Origin: Paraburkholderia solitsugae
Lineage (GTDB): Bacteria; Pseudomonadota; Gammaproteobacteria; Burkholderiales; Burkholderiaceae
Assembly: GCF_013177695.1 (NCBI RefSeq)
Contig: NZ_WOEY01000058.1
Coordinates: forward strand, 1-64,000
Length of the DNA stretch: 64,000 bases
Reading direction: 5' to 3'
Shown: positions 45,151 to 54,358 of the stretch, one piece after another
How positions within the stretch are numbered: position 1 is the first letter of the stretch
Layout: the number at the start of each line of letters is the position of its first letter
Made by a program: the position numbers and the translations under genes
The notes under the pieces: generated by a model
Told to the model about the DNA's origin: nothing
Seen by the model: only the letters and a program-made list of their open reading frames with translations
The model's database searches: none

Positions 45151-45987
45151 TCAATGCGACATCAGTACCGGCACGGTCATCGATTTGAGGATCGTGCGGG
45201 TCGCTCCGCCCATCACCAGTTCCTGCCAGCGGGCATGCCCGTAAGCACCCATCACGAGCAGATCCGCACCGATCGCGGATGCCTGCGACAACAGCGCGTC
45301 GCCGATCGACGCGTCGTTGGCGACGTCGATGTCTTTGACCTCGACGTTGACGCCGTGCCGCGCGATGAGCGTCGCGATATCCGCGCCAGGAATGCGCGAG
45401 CGCGGCTCGTCACGCGCGCCGTTGATGGTGACGACCGTGGTGGTCTTCGCCGCGCGCATGAATGGCAGCGCGTCGTGTACCGCACGGGTGGCTTCGCGGC
45501 TGCCGTCCCAACCGACCATCACATGCGCACCGGGCGACGTGACGCTGCTGGCGTACGGCACCAGCAACACCGGCCGGCCTGCGGACATGATCAGGTTTTC
45601 AGGAAAAAAATCGCCGACGTACGATTCCGGATCGCCAGGATCGTCCTGGCTGGCGATGATCAGATCGGCGCACCGGCCGCGATGCGGCACGGCGAGGCTG
45701 GCCGGGGCGTCGGCGGTGATCCACTCGCCGGCCACCTCGGCTCGGCTCAGTTCCGCATGAAAGAGCCGTTCGAGCGCGCCGCGGTGTTCCTCGCGCAGCT
45801 GTTCATGCGTAACGTAGTATTCGGCGGTTCCGGCCATCACGTAGAGCGAGCGCGGATCGGGCGTGAACACGGCAAACACGCCGGTCAGATGGGCGTCGAA
45901 CTGCTTGGCGAGCCGCAGCGCGAGTTCGAGCCTGGGGTGCGCGCGCTGACTCGTATCCAGGTGAACGACGATGGTCTTGTAGGTCAT
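45151..45987 (-). CDS. Tandem-domain universal stress protein
   Basis: This 278-residue two-domain UspA protein starts MTYKTIVVHLDTSQRAHPRL. The second domain has the nucleotide loop GAYGHARWQELVMGGATRT. It resembles the protein at 43772-44599, suggesting gene duplication. First gene of the operon, it lies 74 bases from a perfect FNR box. Confidence 0.92.
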   Translation of the reverse strand: MTYKTIVVHLDTSQRAHPRLELALRLAKQFDAHLTGVFAVFTPDPRSLYVMAGTAEYYVTHEQLREEHRGALERLFHAELSRAEVAGEWITADAPASLAVPHRGRCADLIIASQDDPGDPESYVGDFFPENLIMSAGRPVLLVPYASSVTSPGAHVMVGWDGSREATRAVHDALPFMRAAKTTTVVTINGARDEPRSRIPGADIATLIARHGVNVEVKDIDVANDASIGDALLSQASAIGADLLVMGAYGHARWQELVMGGATRTILKSMTVPVLMSH

Positions 45988-46060
45988 TGCAACGCTCCAG
46001 AAGTGGGTGAGTGGCGCATGAACGCGTGATGTGAGTCTGGGAGCCGGGTAGTCACCGTTG

Positions 46061-46074
46061 TTGATTCAGATCAA
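46061..46074. promoter_or_regulatory. FNR/Anr box (perfect) upstream of the stress-protein operon
   Basis: TTGAT-TCAG-ATCAA is centred about 80 bases before the start at 45987. The arcC pseudogene ends just beyond it. Confidence 0.78.
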
Positions 46075-46137
46075 CGGCTTAATAGCGTGCGCAACACTTC
46101 ATCTGGGTGCGCCGACGGCGATCCGGCAGATCCTGGT

Positions 46138-47045
46138 TTACACGCACACGACACGCGTGCCTGCCGTGCCGCTCGCCATCGCTTCGATGCGATCGATCGA
46201 GCCGATGACTGCCGGCCGGTGCGCGAGACGAACTCGCACGCCGCCTCGACCTTCGGTCCCATTGAACCGGCCGGGAAAGACATCGACCGGAGTCCCGCCA
46301 CCGACACCTCGCGCAATACACATTCGCAGGGCGTGTGCCAGTCGGCATAAACCGCATCGACATCGGTCGCGATCAGCAGCAGATCGGCGCCGACGTCGGC
46401 CGCAAGCAGCGCGCTGCACAGGTCCTTGTCGATCACAGCCTCCACACCGCAGCGAGTCCGGCCGTCCGCTGAGACTGTGACCGGAATTCCGCCGCCGCCG
46501 GCCGCGATGATCACGGTATCGTGGTCGAGCAAGCATTGAATGGGCTGAAGCGCCGCGATGCGTCGCGGTTTCGGCGACGCGACGACGCGCCGGAAACCGG
46601 CGCCGTCCCGAGCGACGGTCCAGCTGGTGCTGATCACCAGACGTTCGGCCTGCGCCTCTGTGTAAACGGGACCGATTGGCTTGGTGGGGTGAATGAAGGC
46701 GGGGTCGTCTGCGTCGACCTCGACGCGCGTCAGCAACGTCGCCACCTGGCGGTGCGGCGGCAATGCGTTGGCCAGTTCCTGCTCGAGCAGATAGCCGATC
46801 ATGCCTTCCGACTCGGCGTCGAGCACATCCAGCGGCGCCGCACCAGTTGCACCCGCGGCGGCGGCCTGCAATGCCAGCAGACCGACCTGAGGGCCGTTGC
46901 CATGCGCGATGACCAGCTGATTGCCGTCGGCAAGCCGCGCGATCTGCTGTGCGGCACGGCGGATATTGGCGATCTGGTGGGACATCGTCATCGGCTCGCC
47001 GCGCCGAAGCAGCGCGCTGCGGCCCAGTGCGATCAGAATGCGCAT
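46138..47045 (-). pseudogene. arcC: Carbamate kinase, frameshifted
   Basis: Carbamate kinase makes ATP from carbamoyl phosphate in the arginine deiminase pathway. The N-terminal 260 residues are readable: HGNGPQVGLLALQ, AAGGGGIPV, DKDLCSALLAADVGADLLL and MGPKVEAACEFVSRTG. The usual N-terminal GGN is replaced by GRS (ALGRSALLRRGE), which would damage the phosphate site. After FVSRTG the frame slips at a GGCCGG tract (46211-46220), and the remaining PAVIGSIDRIEAMASGTAGT lies in another frame ending at 46138. The unshifted frame runs on to 46071. Two independent lesions make an active enzyme unlikely. Confidence 0.75.
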
Positions 47046-47054
47046 GATAGTTCC

Positions 47055-47123
47055 TTAAGCGAGTGTCGCCACGAGTACCGCCTTGATCGTGTGCATGCGG
47101 TTTTCAGCCTGCGAAAACACAAT
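47055..47123 (-). pseudogene. arcB: Catabolic ornithine carbamoyltransferase, C-terminal stub
   Basis: Twenty-two codons ending in TAA read SQAENRMHTIKAVLVATLA, the conserved end of ornithine carbamoyltransferase. The rest of the gene is absent upstream. It sits 9 bases before arcC, the normal arcB-arcC order. It therefore marks a deletion that removed most of an arginine deiminase operon. Confidence 0.7.
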
Positions 47124-47687
47124 CGGCGCATTCTTGGCGGATGAGCCGCACGCCCGTCACATCGCCGCGCGTTGGCCGAAGTTGTTACAGAGCGCTTCAG
47201 CGAAGCGTTTGAAGGCGTGCAGCGAGCCCGCGATTCTTTGGTATTTCTCCCGGCCGATTTGCCCGTCCAGCGTGATCAGCATCCCGGACGCAAAAAGTAT
47301 CGTTCGGCATGGCCGCTCTCCTTACAGGTCAACCGCGGCGCGCTTATCGAGGGCGTCGCGAGAACTTTTGATTGCTGCTGTCCTGAAATTCAGTATGGGT
47401 CAGCGCATGGCAGATAGAAATGAGGTGGCGCTGAGCCTTGCGTAGGGTGTCCTGCGCTCTTGTCGGGAATTTCCTACACGTCGCGGCGTGCTAACGGCGC
47501 TCGAAGTCATCGCTTGACATGGATCATGAGAACGCGCCCAACCCCACCTATGCTCGTGGCATGCACCGGGAAGGATGTCAGGAATCGCGAGGCGTCATTT
47601 CTCATACGTTTGATGGAAGTCACTTTATCGGTCGATCGCGGCGGTATCGTGGGACTATCTAAAAAGCGGCCGCAAGGAATCCTCGAT
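47124..47687. other. Region between the arc remnants and the ATPase operon
   Basis: These 564 bases hold no gene I can support. Short frames on both strands (for example one on the plus strand at 47172-47417) have no homology. The 3' part carries the control elements of the ATPase operon: the GGGAATTTCC palindrome at 47459-47480 and a weak FNR-like site TTGAC-ATGG-ATCAT at 47514-47527. Confidence 0.5.
47459..47480. promoter_or_regulatory. Second copy of the GGGAATTTCCTACACG motif, upstream of the N-ATPase operon
   Basis: Sixteen bases (GGGAATTTCCTACACG) are identical to the element at 40590-40613, and TGT precedes at the same distance in both. The left arm is less well conserved here. It is about 210 bases before the atpD start, followed 34 bases later by a two-mismatch FNR-like site. 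The same pairing of two motifs suggests joint control. Confidence 0.62.
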
Positions 47688-49166
47688 ATGCCGACTCATT
47701 CAACAGCACCGTCGCCAGCGAGACAGCCCGCCGTAAGCGACGGCTGCGTTGTCGCTGTGCGGGGTGCAGTCGTCGACGTCAGGTTTGCGGGTGATCAGCT
47801 TCCGGCCATCGACGACGCGCTCCTCATCCTGCCGGACGATCTCGCGCCGGTTCTCGCCGAAGTTCAAGCCCATCTGAGCGAAACAACGGTGCGAGCGCTG
47901 GCGCTGCAATCGACGGCGGGATTGCGGCGCGGCGCGCGCGTGCGACCCTGTGGCGGTCCCATTGAGGCGCGGGTCGGCGAGGCGGTGCTCGGCAGGCTGC
48001 TCGACGTCACGGGCGCGACCCGCGACGACGGCGCGGCGCTTCCCGCGCAGATCGAGCGCCGTCCGATTCATCGTGCAGCGCCCCCGCTCGCCGCGCAGAC
48101 CGGCGCCACTACGCTGTTTTCGACCGGCATCAAGGTGATCGACCTGCTTGCGCCGCTCGCCCAAGGCGGCAAGGCGGCGATGTTCGGCGGTGCGGGCGTC
48201 GGCAAGACCGTGCTGGTCATGGAATTGATCCATGCGATGGTCGAGCGCTATCAGGGGATTTCGGTGTTCGCAGGCGTTGGCGAACGCTCGCGCGAAGGGC
48301 ACGAGATGCTGCTCGACATGCGCACGTCGGGCGTGCTGGCGCGCACGGTGCTGGTGTACGGCCAGATGAACGAACCGCCTGGCGCACGCTGGCGCGTGCC
48401 GTTTACGGCATTGACGATCGCCGAGTATTTCCGCGACGAACGCCGGCAAAACGTACTGCTGCTGATGGATAACGTGTTTCGCTTCGTGCAGGCGGGCGCC
48501 GAGGTGTCGGGCCTGCTGGGGCGCATGCCTTCGCGAGTCGGCTACCAGCCGACACTGGCGAGCGAAGTCGCCAGTCTGCAGGAGCGCATTGTGTCGGTCG
48601 GCGACGTATCGGTCACGGCAATCGAGGCCGTGTACGTGCCCGCCGACGATTTCACTGACCCCGCCGTGACCGCGATCGCCGCGCATATCGACAGCATGGT
48701 CGTGCTGTCCCGTTCAATGGCCGCCGAAGGCATGTATCCCGCCATCGATCCGATCGCGTCGTCGTCGATCCTGCTCGATCCGCTCGTGGTCGGCGAGGAA
48801 CATGCGGCGGTCGCGACCGAGGTGCGCCGGATCATCGAGCACTACCGCGAACTGCAGGACGTGATCTCCTTGCTCGGTATCGAGGAACTAGGCGCCGAAG
48901 ACCGCGCCCTCGTAGGGCGTGCGCGGCGCCTGCAGCGTTTCCTGACCCAGCCGTTTGCCGTGACCGAAGCCTTCACGGGCGAAGCAGGCCGTTCCGTGGC
49001 AGTCGCCGACACGATCGCCGGCTGCAAGGCGATTCTCGCCGGCGAGTGCGATACATGGCAGGAAAGCTCGCTCTACATGATCGGCACGCTCGACGAAGGC
49101 CGTCGCAAGGAAGAGGCTGCCGCCTCGCAGGACGTGGCGGCGCACGGCGTGGAGCCAGTGCAATGA
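47688..49166 (+). CDS. atpD: N-type ATPase catalytic beta subunit
   Basis: The 492-residue protein has an F1 beta-subunit fold with Walker A GGAGVGKTVL (about residue 167), a Walker B region NVLLLMDNVFRF and the catalytic GERSREGHE segment. It is the first gene of an operon in the order atpD-C-Q-R-B-E-F-A-G with no separate delta gene, which defines N-ATPases. AAGGA lies 9 bases before ATG 47688; the frame is open from 47460 but the extension has no homology. Next gene overlaps by 4 bases. Confidence 0.93.
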   Translation: MPTHSTAPSPARQPAVSDGCVVAVRGAVVDVRFAGDQLPAIDDALLILPDDLAPVLAEVQAHLSETTVRALALQSTAGLRRGARVRPCGGPIEARVGEAVLGRLLDVTGATRDDGAALPAQIERRPIHRAAPPLAAQTGATTLFSTGIKVIDLLAPLAQGGKAAMFGGAGVGKTVLVMELIHAMVERYQGISVFAGVGERSREGHEMLLDMRTSGVLARTVLVYGQMNEPPGARWRVPFTALTIAEYFRDERRQNVLLLMDNVFRFVQAGAEVSGLLGRMPSRVGYQPTLASEVASLQERIVSVGDVSVTAIEAVYVPADDFTDPAVTAIAAHIDSMVVLSRSMAAEGMYPAIDPIASSSILLDPLVVGEEHAAVATEVRRIIEHYRELQDVISLLGIEELGAEDRALVGRARRLQRFLTQPFAVTEAFTGEAGRSVAVADTIAGCKAILAGECDTWQESSLYMIGTLDEGRRKEEAAASQDVAAHGVEPVQ

Positions 49167-49621
49167 GCGCCGCGCCGTTGATCCTGACTGTGGCGACGCC
49201 GCTGCGGGTATGGTTCGACGCTGTCGAGATCGTGTCCCTGCGCGCGGAAGACGCAAGCGGCTCGTTCGGCATCCGCGCCGGACATGCCGATTTCGTGACG
49301 CTGCTGACGCCGTCGGTGGTCCGCTGGACCTGCGCGGACGGTACGACGCGTTATTGCGCGGTCGATGGCGGCGTATTGTTGGTATCGCGCGGCGTTCAGA
49401 TATCGATCGCCTGCCGCGAAGCAATCTCCGGCGATTCGCTGGAAAATCTGGAAGCGGGGGTCCGCAGCCGTCATGCCGACGAGGACGACGCGGCGCGGCG
49501 TGCCCGTGTCGAGCAATTGCAACTGCATGCTCGCGCCGTGCGTCAGATGTTGCGCTATCTACGGCCGCGCCCGGGCGCCGACGGTGGCGATGGACCCGGT
49601 ATGCGAGCTCACCCACGATGA
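49163..49621 (+). CDS. atpC: N-type ATPase epsilon subunit
   Basis: The 152-residue protein has the beta-sandwich of epsilon (LILTVATPLRVWFDAVEIVSL, then GSFGIRAGHADFVTLLTPSVV and YCAVDGGVLLVS) with a C-terminal helical part. It forms part of the central stalk. Start and stop both overlap neighbours by 4 bases (ATGA). Confidence 0.9.
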   Translation: MSAAPLILTVATPLRVWFDAVEIVSLRAEDASGSFGIRAGHADFVTLLTPSVVRWTCADGTTRYCAVDGGVLLVSRGVQISIACREAISGDSLENLEAGVRSRHADEDDAARRARVEQLQLHARAVRQMLRYLRPRPGADGGDGPGMRAHPR

Positions 49622-49935
49622 ATCCACATCAGATCGATGAGCGCAAACCGCCTGACGACAGGATGGCCGGCGCGGCTCGCCAGGCCGCCGAGCTCGATTC
49701 GCGCGGACGCGCTGAACCGGAGCCGTCGCTGGGTAGCAGGCTCGGCCAGATTGGCATCCTAGGGTGGGCCATTGTCCTGCCGACGCTGATGGGGCTCGCG
49801 ATCGGACACTGGCTGGACCGGACCTTCGGCACGCGCGTGTTCTTCTCGGCACCGCTGCTGATGATCGGCGCCGCGATCGGTTTCTGGTCGGCATGGAAAT
49901 GGATGCATCGTCAGCAACGGGGGCGCGATGACTAG
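49618..49935 (+). CDS. atpQ: N-ATPase accessory membrane protein AtpQ (AtpI-like)
   Basis: The 105-residue protein has a hydrophilic N-terminus and two membrane helices (IGILGWAIVLPTLMGLAIGHWL and FSAPLLMIGAAIGFWSAW). Such AtpI-like proteins are specific to N-ATPase operons and are thought to help c-ring assembly. It overlaps atpC by 4 and atpR by 8 bases. Confidence 0.85.
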   Translation: MNPHQIDERKPPDDRMAGAARQAAELDSRGRAEPEPSLGSRLGQIGILGWAIVLPTLMGLAIGHWLDRTFGTRVFFSAPLLMIGAAIGFWSAWKWMHRQQRGRDD

Positions 49936-50206
49936 TCCGCTACCGTTGATCGCACAGTTGTCCATGGGACTGACGCTCGGCACGTTGTCCGGCGCGTGGC
50001 ACTTCATGTCGCTGCGCTGGAACTGGCCGCTCTTCGCCGAGGGCCGCGCGGCCGCGGCGCTGGCGTTACAGCTTGCCCGCTTCGCGCTCACCGGTGCGCT
50101 GCTGTTCCTGCTCGCGCACGTCGGCGCATTTGCGCTGCTTGCCGGCATGGCCGGCTTTCTGCTCGCACGCGCCATCGTAATGCGACGCCATGGAGGCCGG
50201 CCATGA
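49928..50206 (+). CDS. atpR: N-ATPase subunit AtpR
   Basis: The 92-residue protein has about three membrane helices (PLPLIAQLSMGLTLGTLSGAWHF and later ALTGALLFLLAHVGAFALLAG). AtpR with AtpQ is a hallmark of N-ATPase operons; a role in ring assembly or ion (Mg/Ca) handling has been proposed. It overlaps atpB by 4 bases. Confidence 0.82.
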   Translation: MTSPLPLIAQLSMGLTLGTLSGAWHFMSLRWNWPLFAEGRAAAALALQLARFALTGALLFLLAHVGAFALLAGMAGFLLARAIVMRRHGGRP

Positions 50207-50901
50207 CCGCTTCGCCGCTGGCCACGGCGCCGCTCCTGCATCTCGGTCCGCTCTCGATCACTGAGCCCGTGATCGCGACCTGGGCAATCATCATCCTGAT
50301 GACCGCGGTGTCCGCCTGGCTGACCCGCAACCTGTCGCTCACGCCGGGCAAGGTGCAAACCGTGCTGGAGCTGCTGGTCGAGACGATCGATCAGCAGATC
50401 CGCGACACCATGCAAACCGGTCCCGCCACCTATCGCGCTTTGATCGGCACACTGTTCCTCTTTGTGCTGATCGCCAACTGGTCCGCCCTGGTGCCGGGTG
50501 TGACACCGCCCACCGCGCATCTCGAGACGGATGCCGCGCTCGCCCTGATCGTGCTGGGTGCGACGATCTTCTACGGCATTCGCACGCGCGGCACGGCGGG
50601 GTACTTCGCTGCTTTTGCCGAACCGAGCTGGGTCATGATTCCGCTCAACGTCGTCGAACAGATCACGCGGACGTTTTCTCTCGTGGTGCGCCTGTTCGGC
50701 AACGTGATGAGCGGTGTGTTCGTGATCGGCATCATTCTTTCGCTCGCCGGCCTGCTCGTCCCCATTCCGCTGATGGCATTGGACCTGCTGACGGGCGCCG
50801 TGCAAGCCTATATTTTTGCCGTTCTGTCGATGGTGTTCATCGGTGCTGCGATCAGCGATACCCATCATCCCGTTAGTGTAAAAAAGGGCGAAGCCTCATG
50901 A
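50203..50901 (+). CDS. atpB: N-type ATPase a subunit
   Basis: The 232-residue membrane protein forms the stator side of the ion channel. The essential arginine is in the conserved RTFSLVVRLFGNVMSG; the C-terminal AVQAYIFAVLSMVFIGAA is typical. There are five or six helices. ATGA overlap with atpE. Confidence 0.93.
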   Translation: MTASPLATAPLLHLGPLSITEPVIATWAIIILMTAVSAWLTRNLSLTPGKVQTVLELLVETIDQQIRDTMQTGPATYRALIGTLFLFVLIANWSALVPGVTPPTAHLETDAALALIVLGATIFYGIRTRGTAGYFAAFAEPSWVMIPLNVVEQITRTFSLVVRLFGNVMSGVFVIGIILSLAGLLVPIPLMALDLLTGAVQAYIFAVLSMVFIGAAISDTHHPVSVKKGEAS

Positions 50902-51146
50902 ATAACCTCATTGAAATCGTCAGCATCGCCGCCGCGGCGCTCGCCGTATCGTTCGGCGCGATCGGCCCGGCGCTTGCCGAAGGCCGCGCCGTCGCAGCCG
51001 CGATGGATGCCATCGCGCGGCAGCCCGACTCGGCCGGCACCGTGTCTCGCACGCTATTCGTCGGGCTTGCCATGATCGAGACAATGGCGATTTATTGCCT
51101 CGTGATCGCCTTGCTCCTGCTGTTTGCCAACCCGTTCGTGAAATAG
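50898..51146 (+). CDS. atpE: N-type ATPase c subunit (rotor ring)
   Basis: The 82-residue hairpin has helix 1 with AIGPALAEGRA (E28) and helix 2 with the ion-binding E61 followed by T62 in GLAMIETMAIY. The double-carboxylate pattern is that of N-ATPase c subunits. Sodium coupling was predicted for the group, but the related B. pseudomallei ring was reported as proton-specific, so the coupling ion is left open. Confidence 0.93.
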   Translation: MNNLIEIVSIAAAALAVSFGAIGPALAEGRAVAAAMDAIARQPDSAGTVSRTLFVGLAMIETMAIYCLVIALLLLFANPFVK

Positions 51147-51155
51147 GCGGCGGTC

Positions 51156-51905
51156 ATGCGAATCGACTGGTCGACGCTCGCGCTGCAGACGATCAATGCC
51201 CTGGTCCTGATCTGGCTGCTGGCGCGGTTCCTGTTCCGCCCGGTCGCGGGGATCATCGCCGAGCGCCAGAAGGCGGCGCAGACGCTGATCGCGGACGCCG
51301 ACGCGGCGAAGCGCGCGGCGGTTCTGGAGCGCGATACAGCGGCTCGCGAGACGCAGCAGCTTGTCGCTGCGCGTGGCGACGCCATGAAAGCGGTGGCCGC
51401 GGACGCGGCGGCGGAAAAGGCCGCCTTACTGGCTGCCGCGCAAGCCGATGCGGACAGGCTGCGCGCGGCCGCCGACGCCGAAGCCGAGGCCGCGCGTGTC
51501 GAACAGGACAAACTCGTCGCGGTTCGGGCCACGCAGCTCGCCGTCGACATCGCGGCAAAGCTGCTCGCGAAGTTGCCGGAGAACGTGCGCGTGAGCGGTT
51601 TTGTCGACGGTCTCGCCGAGGCCATTGCACAACTCCCCGAGCCGGTCCGCGCGCAGCTCGGCGCAAACGGCGTGGCGCTTACGGTCGCCGCGCCGCGTGC
51701 GCTGAGTCCGCAGGAGCTGGAGCATTGCCGCACGGTGCTCGCAGCGTGCCTGAACCGGGCGGTGTCTCTTGAGGTCGAGGTCGATCCGCAATTGATTGCC
51801 GGGCTGGAACTGCGGGCCGCCCACGCCGTGGTGCGCAATAACTTCGGGGCCGATCTCGCGCAGATCAGGGCGGCGCTGCTGGGTAGCGAGCATGTGCCCA
51901 GCTGA
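51156..51905 (+). CDS. atpF: N-type ATPase b subunit with delta-like C-terminus
   Basis: At 249 residues it is far longer than an ordinary b subunit (about 155). One membrane helix (LQTINALVLIWLLARFLF) leads into an alanine-rich coiled coil. The last 90 residues (VEVDPQLIAGLELRAAHAVV) resemble the C-terminal part of delta, which otherwise is missing from the operon. It probably combines both stator roles. Confidence 0.9.
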   Translation: MRIDWSTLALQTINALVLIWLLARFLFRPVAGIIAERQKAAQTLIADADAAKRAAVLERDTAARETQQLVAARGDAMKAVAADAAAEKAALLAAAQADADRLRAAADAEAEAARVEQDKLVAVRATQLAVDIAAKLLAKLPENVRVSGFVDGLAEAIAQLPEPVRAQLGANGVALTVAAPRALSPQELEHCRTVLAACLNRAVSLEVEVDPQLIAGLELRAAHAVVRNNFGADLAQIRAALLGSEHVPS

Positions 51906-51906
51906 C

Positions 51907-53460
51907 ATGGCCGACGACCCCTGGCTTGCGGCGCAGCACAACACGCTGGCCCGCACCGCTGTCACCCCATACGCCGAGACGCTCGGACGGGTCGAGCGGT
52001 GCGGTGACGGCATTGCGTTTGTCTCGGGACTGCCGGACGCGGCCCTCAATGAACTGCTCCATTTCGACAGCGGCGCGACGGGCTTTGCCCACACGCTGGA
52101 CGCTGACCTGATCAGCGTCGTGCTGCTGGACGACGGGACCGGGGTCGAAGCGGGCGCGCGCGTGACACGCACCGGCGCCGTGCTGGAGGTGCCGGTCGGA
52201 GAAGGGTTGCTCGGGCGCGTGATCGATCCGCTCGGGCGGCCGCTCGACCGTGACGAGCCAATCGTGGCGACAACGCGCATGGCAGTCGAACGGCCGGCGC
52301 CGGCGATCATCGAGCGTGACCTGGTTAGCGAGCCGGTCGAAACCGGTGTGCTCCTCGTCGATGCGCTGTTCGCGATCGGCCGCGGGCAGCGGGAACTGAT
52401 CATCGGTGATCGCGCCACCGGCAAGACCGCCCTGGCCATCGATGCGATCGTCAATCAGAAGCAGTCGGACATGATCTGCGTGTATGTCGCAATCGGCCAG
52501 CGCACGACCGCCGTGCAGCGGGTGATCGAATCCGTGCGTCAGTATGGTGCCCCCGAGCGCTGCATCTTCGTTGTCGCCGCCGCGGCATCGGCGCCCGGGC
52601 TGCAATGGATCGCACCGTTTGCGGGCTTCACCATTGCCGAGTACTTTCGCGATCGCGGACAGCACGCGCTAATCGTCATCGACGATCTCACCAAACATGC
52701 TGCGACGCATCGCGAGCTGGCGCTCCTGACGCGCGAACCGCCGGGACGCGAGGCCTATCCTGGCGACATCTTCTATGTTCATGCCCGCCTGCTCGAGCGT
52801 GCGGCGAAGCTTGCAGCAAAACTGGGGGGCGGCTCGCTGACTGCGCTGCCGATTGCGGAAACCGACATGGGCAACCTGTCCGCGTATATCCCGACGAACC
52901 TCATTTCGATCACGGACGGCCAGATCGTGCTGGATGCCGGACTGTTCGCCGCGAACCAGCGGCCGGCCGTCGATGTGGGTTTGAGCGTGAGCCGTGTCGG
53001 TGGAAAGGCGCAGCATCCGGCGTTACGCGAGGTGTCGGGGCGCCTGCGCCTCGATTACGCGCAGTTCCTCGAGCTGGAAATGTTCAGCCGCTTCGGCGGT
53101 CTGACGGACGCGCGTGTCGCCGGCAAGATCGCTCGCGGGGAACGTATCCGCGCGCTGATTGCACAGCCGCGCTTCAGCGCTCTGCGTACCGTCGAGGAGA
53201 TCGCGCTGCTCACCGCACTGTCGGAGGGCGTATTCGACGCGGCGCCGGCCGGGATCGTTGCCCAGGTGCGAACGCAACTGGCGGCGCGACTGCAGAGCCA
53301 GCGCGTGCAATCCGAACTGGCGAAAGCACGCGCGGGCTCGCCATCCGCCCCGTTTAACGCCGAGGTACAGCGCGCGCTGGTCGCCACGGTTCGCGAACTT
53401 GTTCAGCAGTTGACGCCCCCAGCCACTAGCGGCACGTCGGGCATAGGGAGTGCGCGATGA
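51907..53460 (+). CDS. atpA: N-type ATPase alpha subunit
   Basis: The 517-residue nucleotide-binding subunit has Walker A GDRATGKTAL (about residue 168), DDLTKHA, and the conserved REAYPGDIFYVHARLLERAA. ATG 51907 lies one base after the atpF stop; the open frame from 51796 inside atpF was rejected. ATGA overlap with atpG. Confidence 0.94.
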   Translation: MADDPWLAAQHNTLARTAVTPYAETLGRVERCGDGIAFVSGLPDAALNELLHFDSGATGFAHTLDADLISVVLLDDGTGVEAGARVTRTGAVLEVPVGEGLLGRVIDPLGRPLDRDEPIVATTRMAVERPAPAIIERDLVSEPVETGVLLVDALFAIGRGQRELIIGDRATGKTALAIDAIVNQKQSDMICVYVAIGQRTTAVQRVIESVRQYGAPERCIFVVAAAASAPGLQWIAPFAGFTIAEYFRDRGQHALIVIDDLTKHAATHRELALLTREPPGREAYPGDIFYVHARLLERAAKLAAKLGGGSLTALPIAETDMGNLSAYIPTNLISITDGQIVLDAGLFAANQRPAVDVGLSVSRVGGKAQHPALREVSGRLRLDYAQFLELEMFSRFGGLTDARVAGKIARGERIRALIAQPRFSALRTVEEIALLTALSEGVFDAAPAGIVAQVRTQLAARLQSQRVQSELAKARAGSPSAPFNAEVQRALVATVRELVQQLTPPATSGTSGIGSAR

Positions 53461-54302
53461 GCGGCAAACTCAGCGAAATCGAATCGCGCAGCGCCACTGC
53501 CCGGCAACTCGACGCCGTGATTGGGGCAATGCGCGGTATCGCGGCAGCCCGCTCGCGCGAAGCGCAACGGAGGTTGCCCGGCATCCGTTCTTCGGCTTCG
53601 ACAGTCGGTGCCGCGATCGGCGCCGTACTCGCGCACGGTGCCGGGGCGCCAATGCGCGTGCCGGAGCGCGGCACGCAGATCGTCATCGCACTGTGCGCGG
53701 AGCAGGGTTTTGTCGGCTCGTTCAATGAGCAGATACTCGAGCGCGTACAGTCCCGCCTCGCGTCGGCGCCATGCGAGTGTCTGCTCGTGGGCGCACGCGG
53801 CGAGATCGCGGCAAACGAACGTCGCCTCGCATTTTCCTGGCGTTCGCCGGCCGCCTCCCATGCCGACGATGTGCCCGCACTCGCCAGCCGTATTACCGAC
53901 GCACTTTATCTACGTCTCGACCAACGGGTGGTCACCGAAGTCTCGGTCATCCACGCGGTGCCAGGCATCGCGGCCCATAGCGAGATCGTCGAGCATCGCC
54001 TGATTCCGTTTGATTTTTCGCGCTTTCAGGTCGTGCGGCGCAGTCAGCCGCCGTTGCTCACCCTGCCTTCTGACCGCCTGCTTGCGGGACTGGTCGAAGC
54101 GTATATCTATGTCGAGTTGTGCGAGGCATTGATGCTCTCGTTCGCCGCGGAAAACGAAGCGCGCGTGCGCGCCATGCTGGCCGCGCGCGCCAATGTGAAA
54201 GAGACGCTGGAAGCCCTGACGCAGAATTACCGCCAGGTCCGTCAGGATGAAATCACGGCGGATATTGTGGAACTGGCGGCGAGTGCAGGTGCCGCCGTCT
54301 GA
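53457..54302 (+). CDS. atpG: N-type ATPase gamma subunit
   Basis: The 281-residue protein is the central shaft. The N- and C-terminal helices are recognisable (KLSEIESRSATARQLDAVIGAMRGI and AENEARVRAMLAARANVKETL), though the sequence diverges from the housekeeping gamma, as is usual for N-ATPases. It is the last gene of the operon and is followed by the convergent oleate-hydratase-like gene 56 bases on. Confidence 0.9.
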   Translation: MSGKLSEIESRSATARQLDAVIGAMRGIAAARSREAQRRLPGIRSSASTVGAAIGAVLAHGAGAPMRVPERGTQIVIALCAEQGFVGSFNEQILERVQSRLASAPCECLLVGARGEIAANERRLAFSWRSPAASHADDVPALASRITDALYLRLDQRVVTEVSVIHAVPGIAAHSEIVEHRLIPFDFSRFQVVRRSQPPLLTLPSDRLLAGLVEAYIYVELCEALMLSFAAENEARVRAMLAARANVKETLEALTQNYRQVRQDEITADIVELAASAGAAV

Positions 54303-54358
54303 GCAGCGATGCCTCCTGCTGCGCCGTGCGAGTCGTCAGCCGCGTTGCATGGCAGTGA

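Noticed and set aside
47172..47417. Plus-strand frame between the arc remnants and the ATPase operon
   Set aside because: No homology or ribosome site, and it overlaps the likely promoter region.
47700..48686. 328-codon minus-strand frame opposite atpD
   Set aside because: Antisense shadow, Arg/His-rich without homology.
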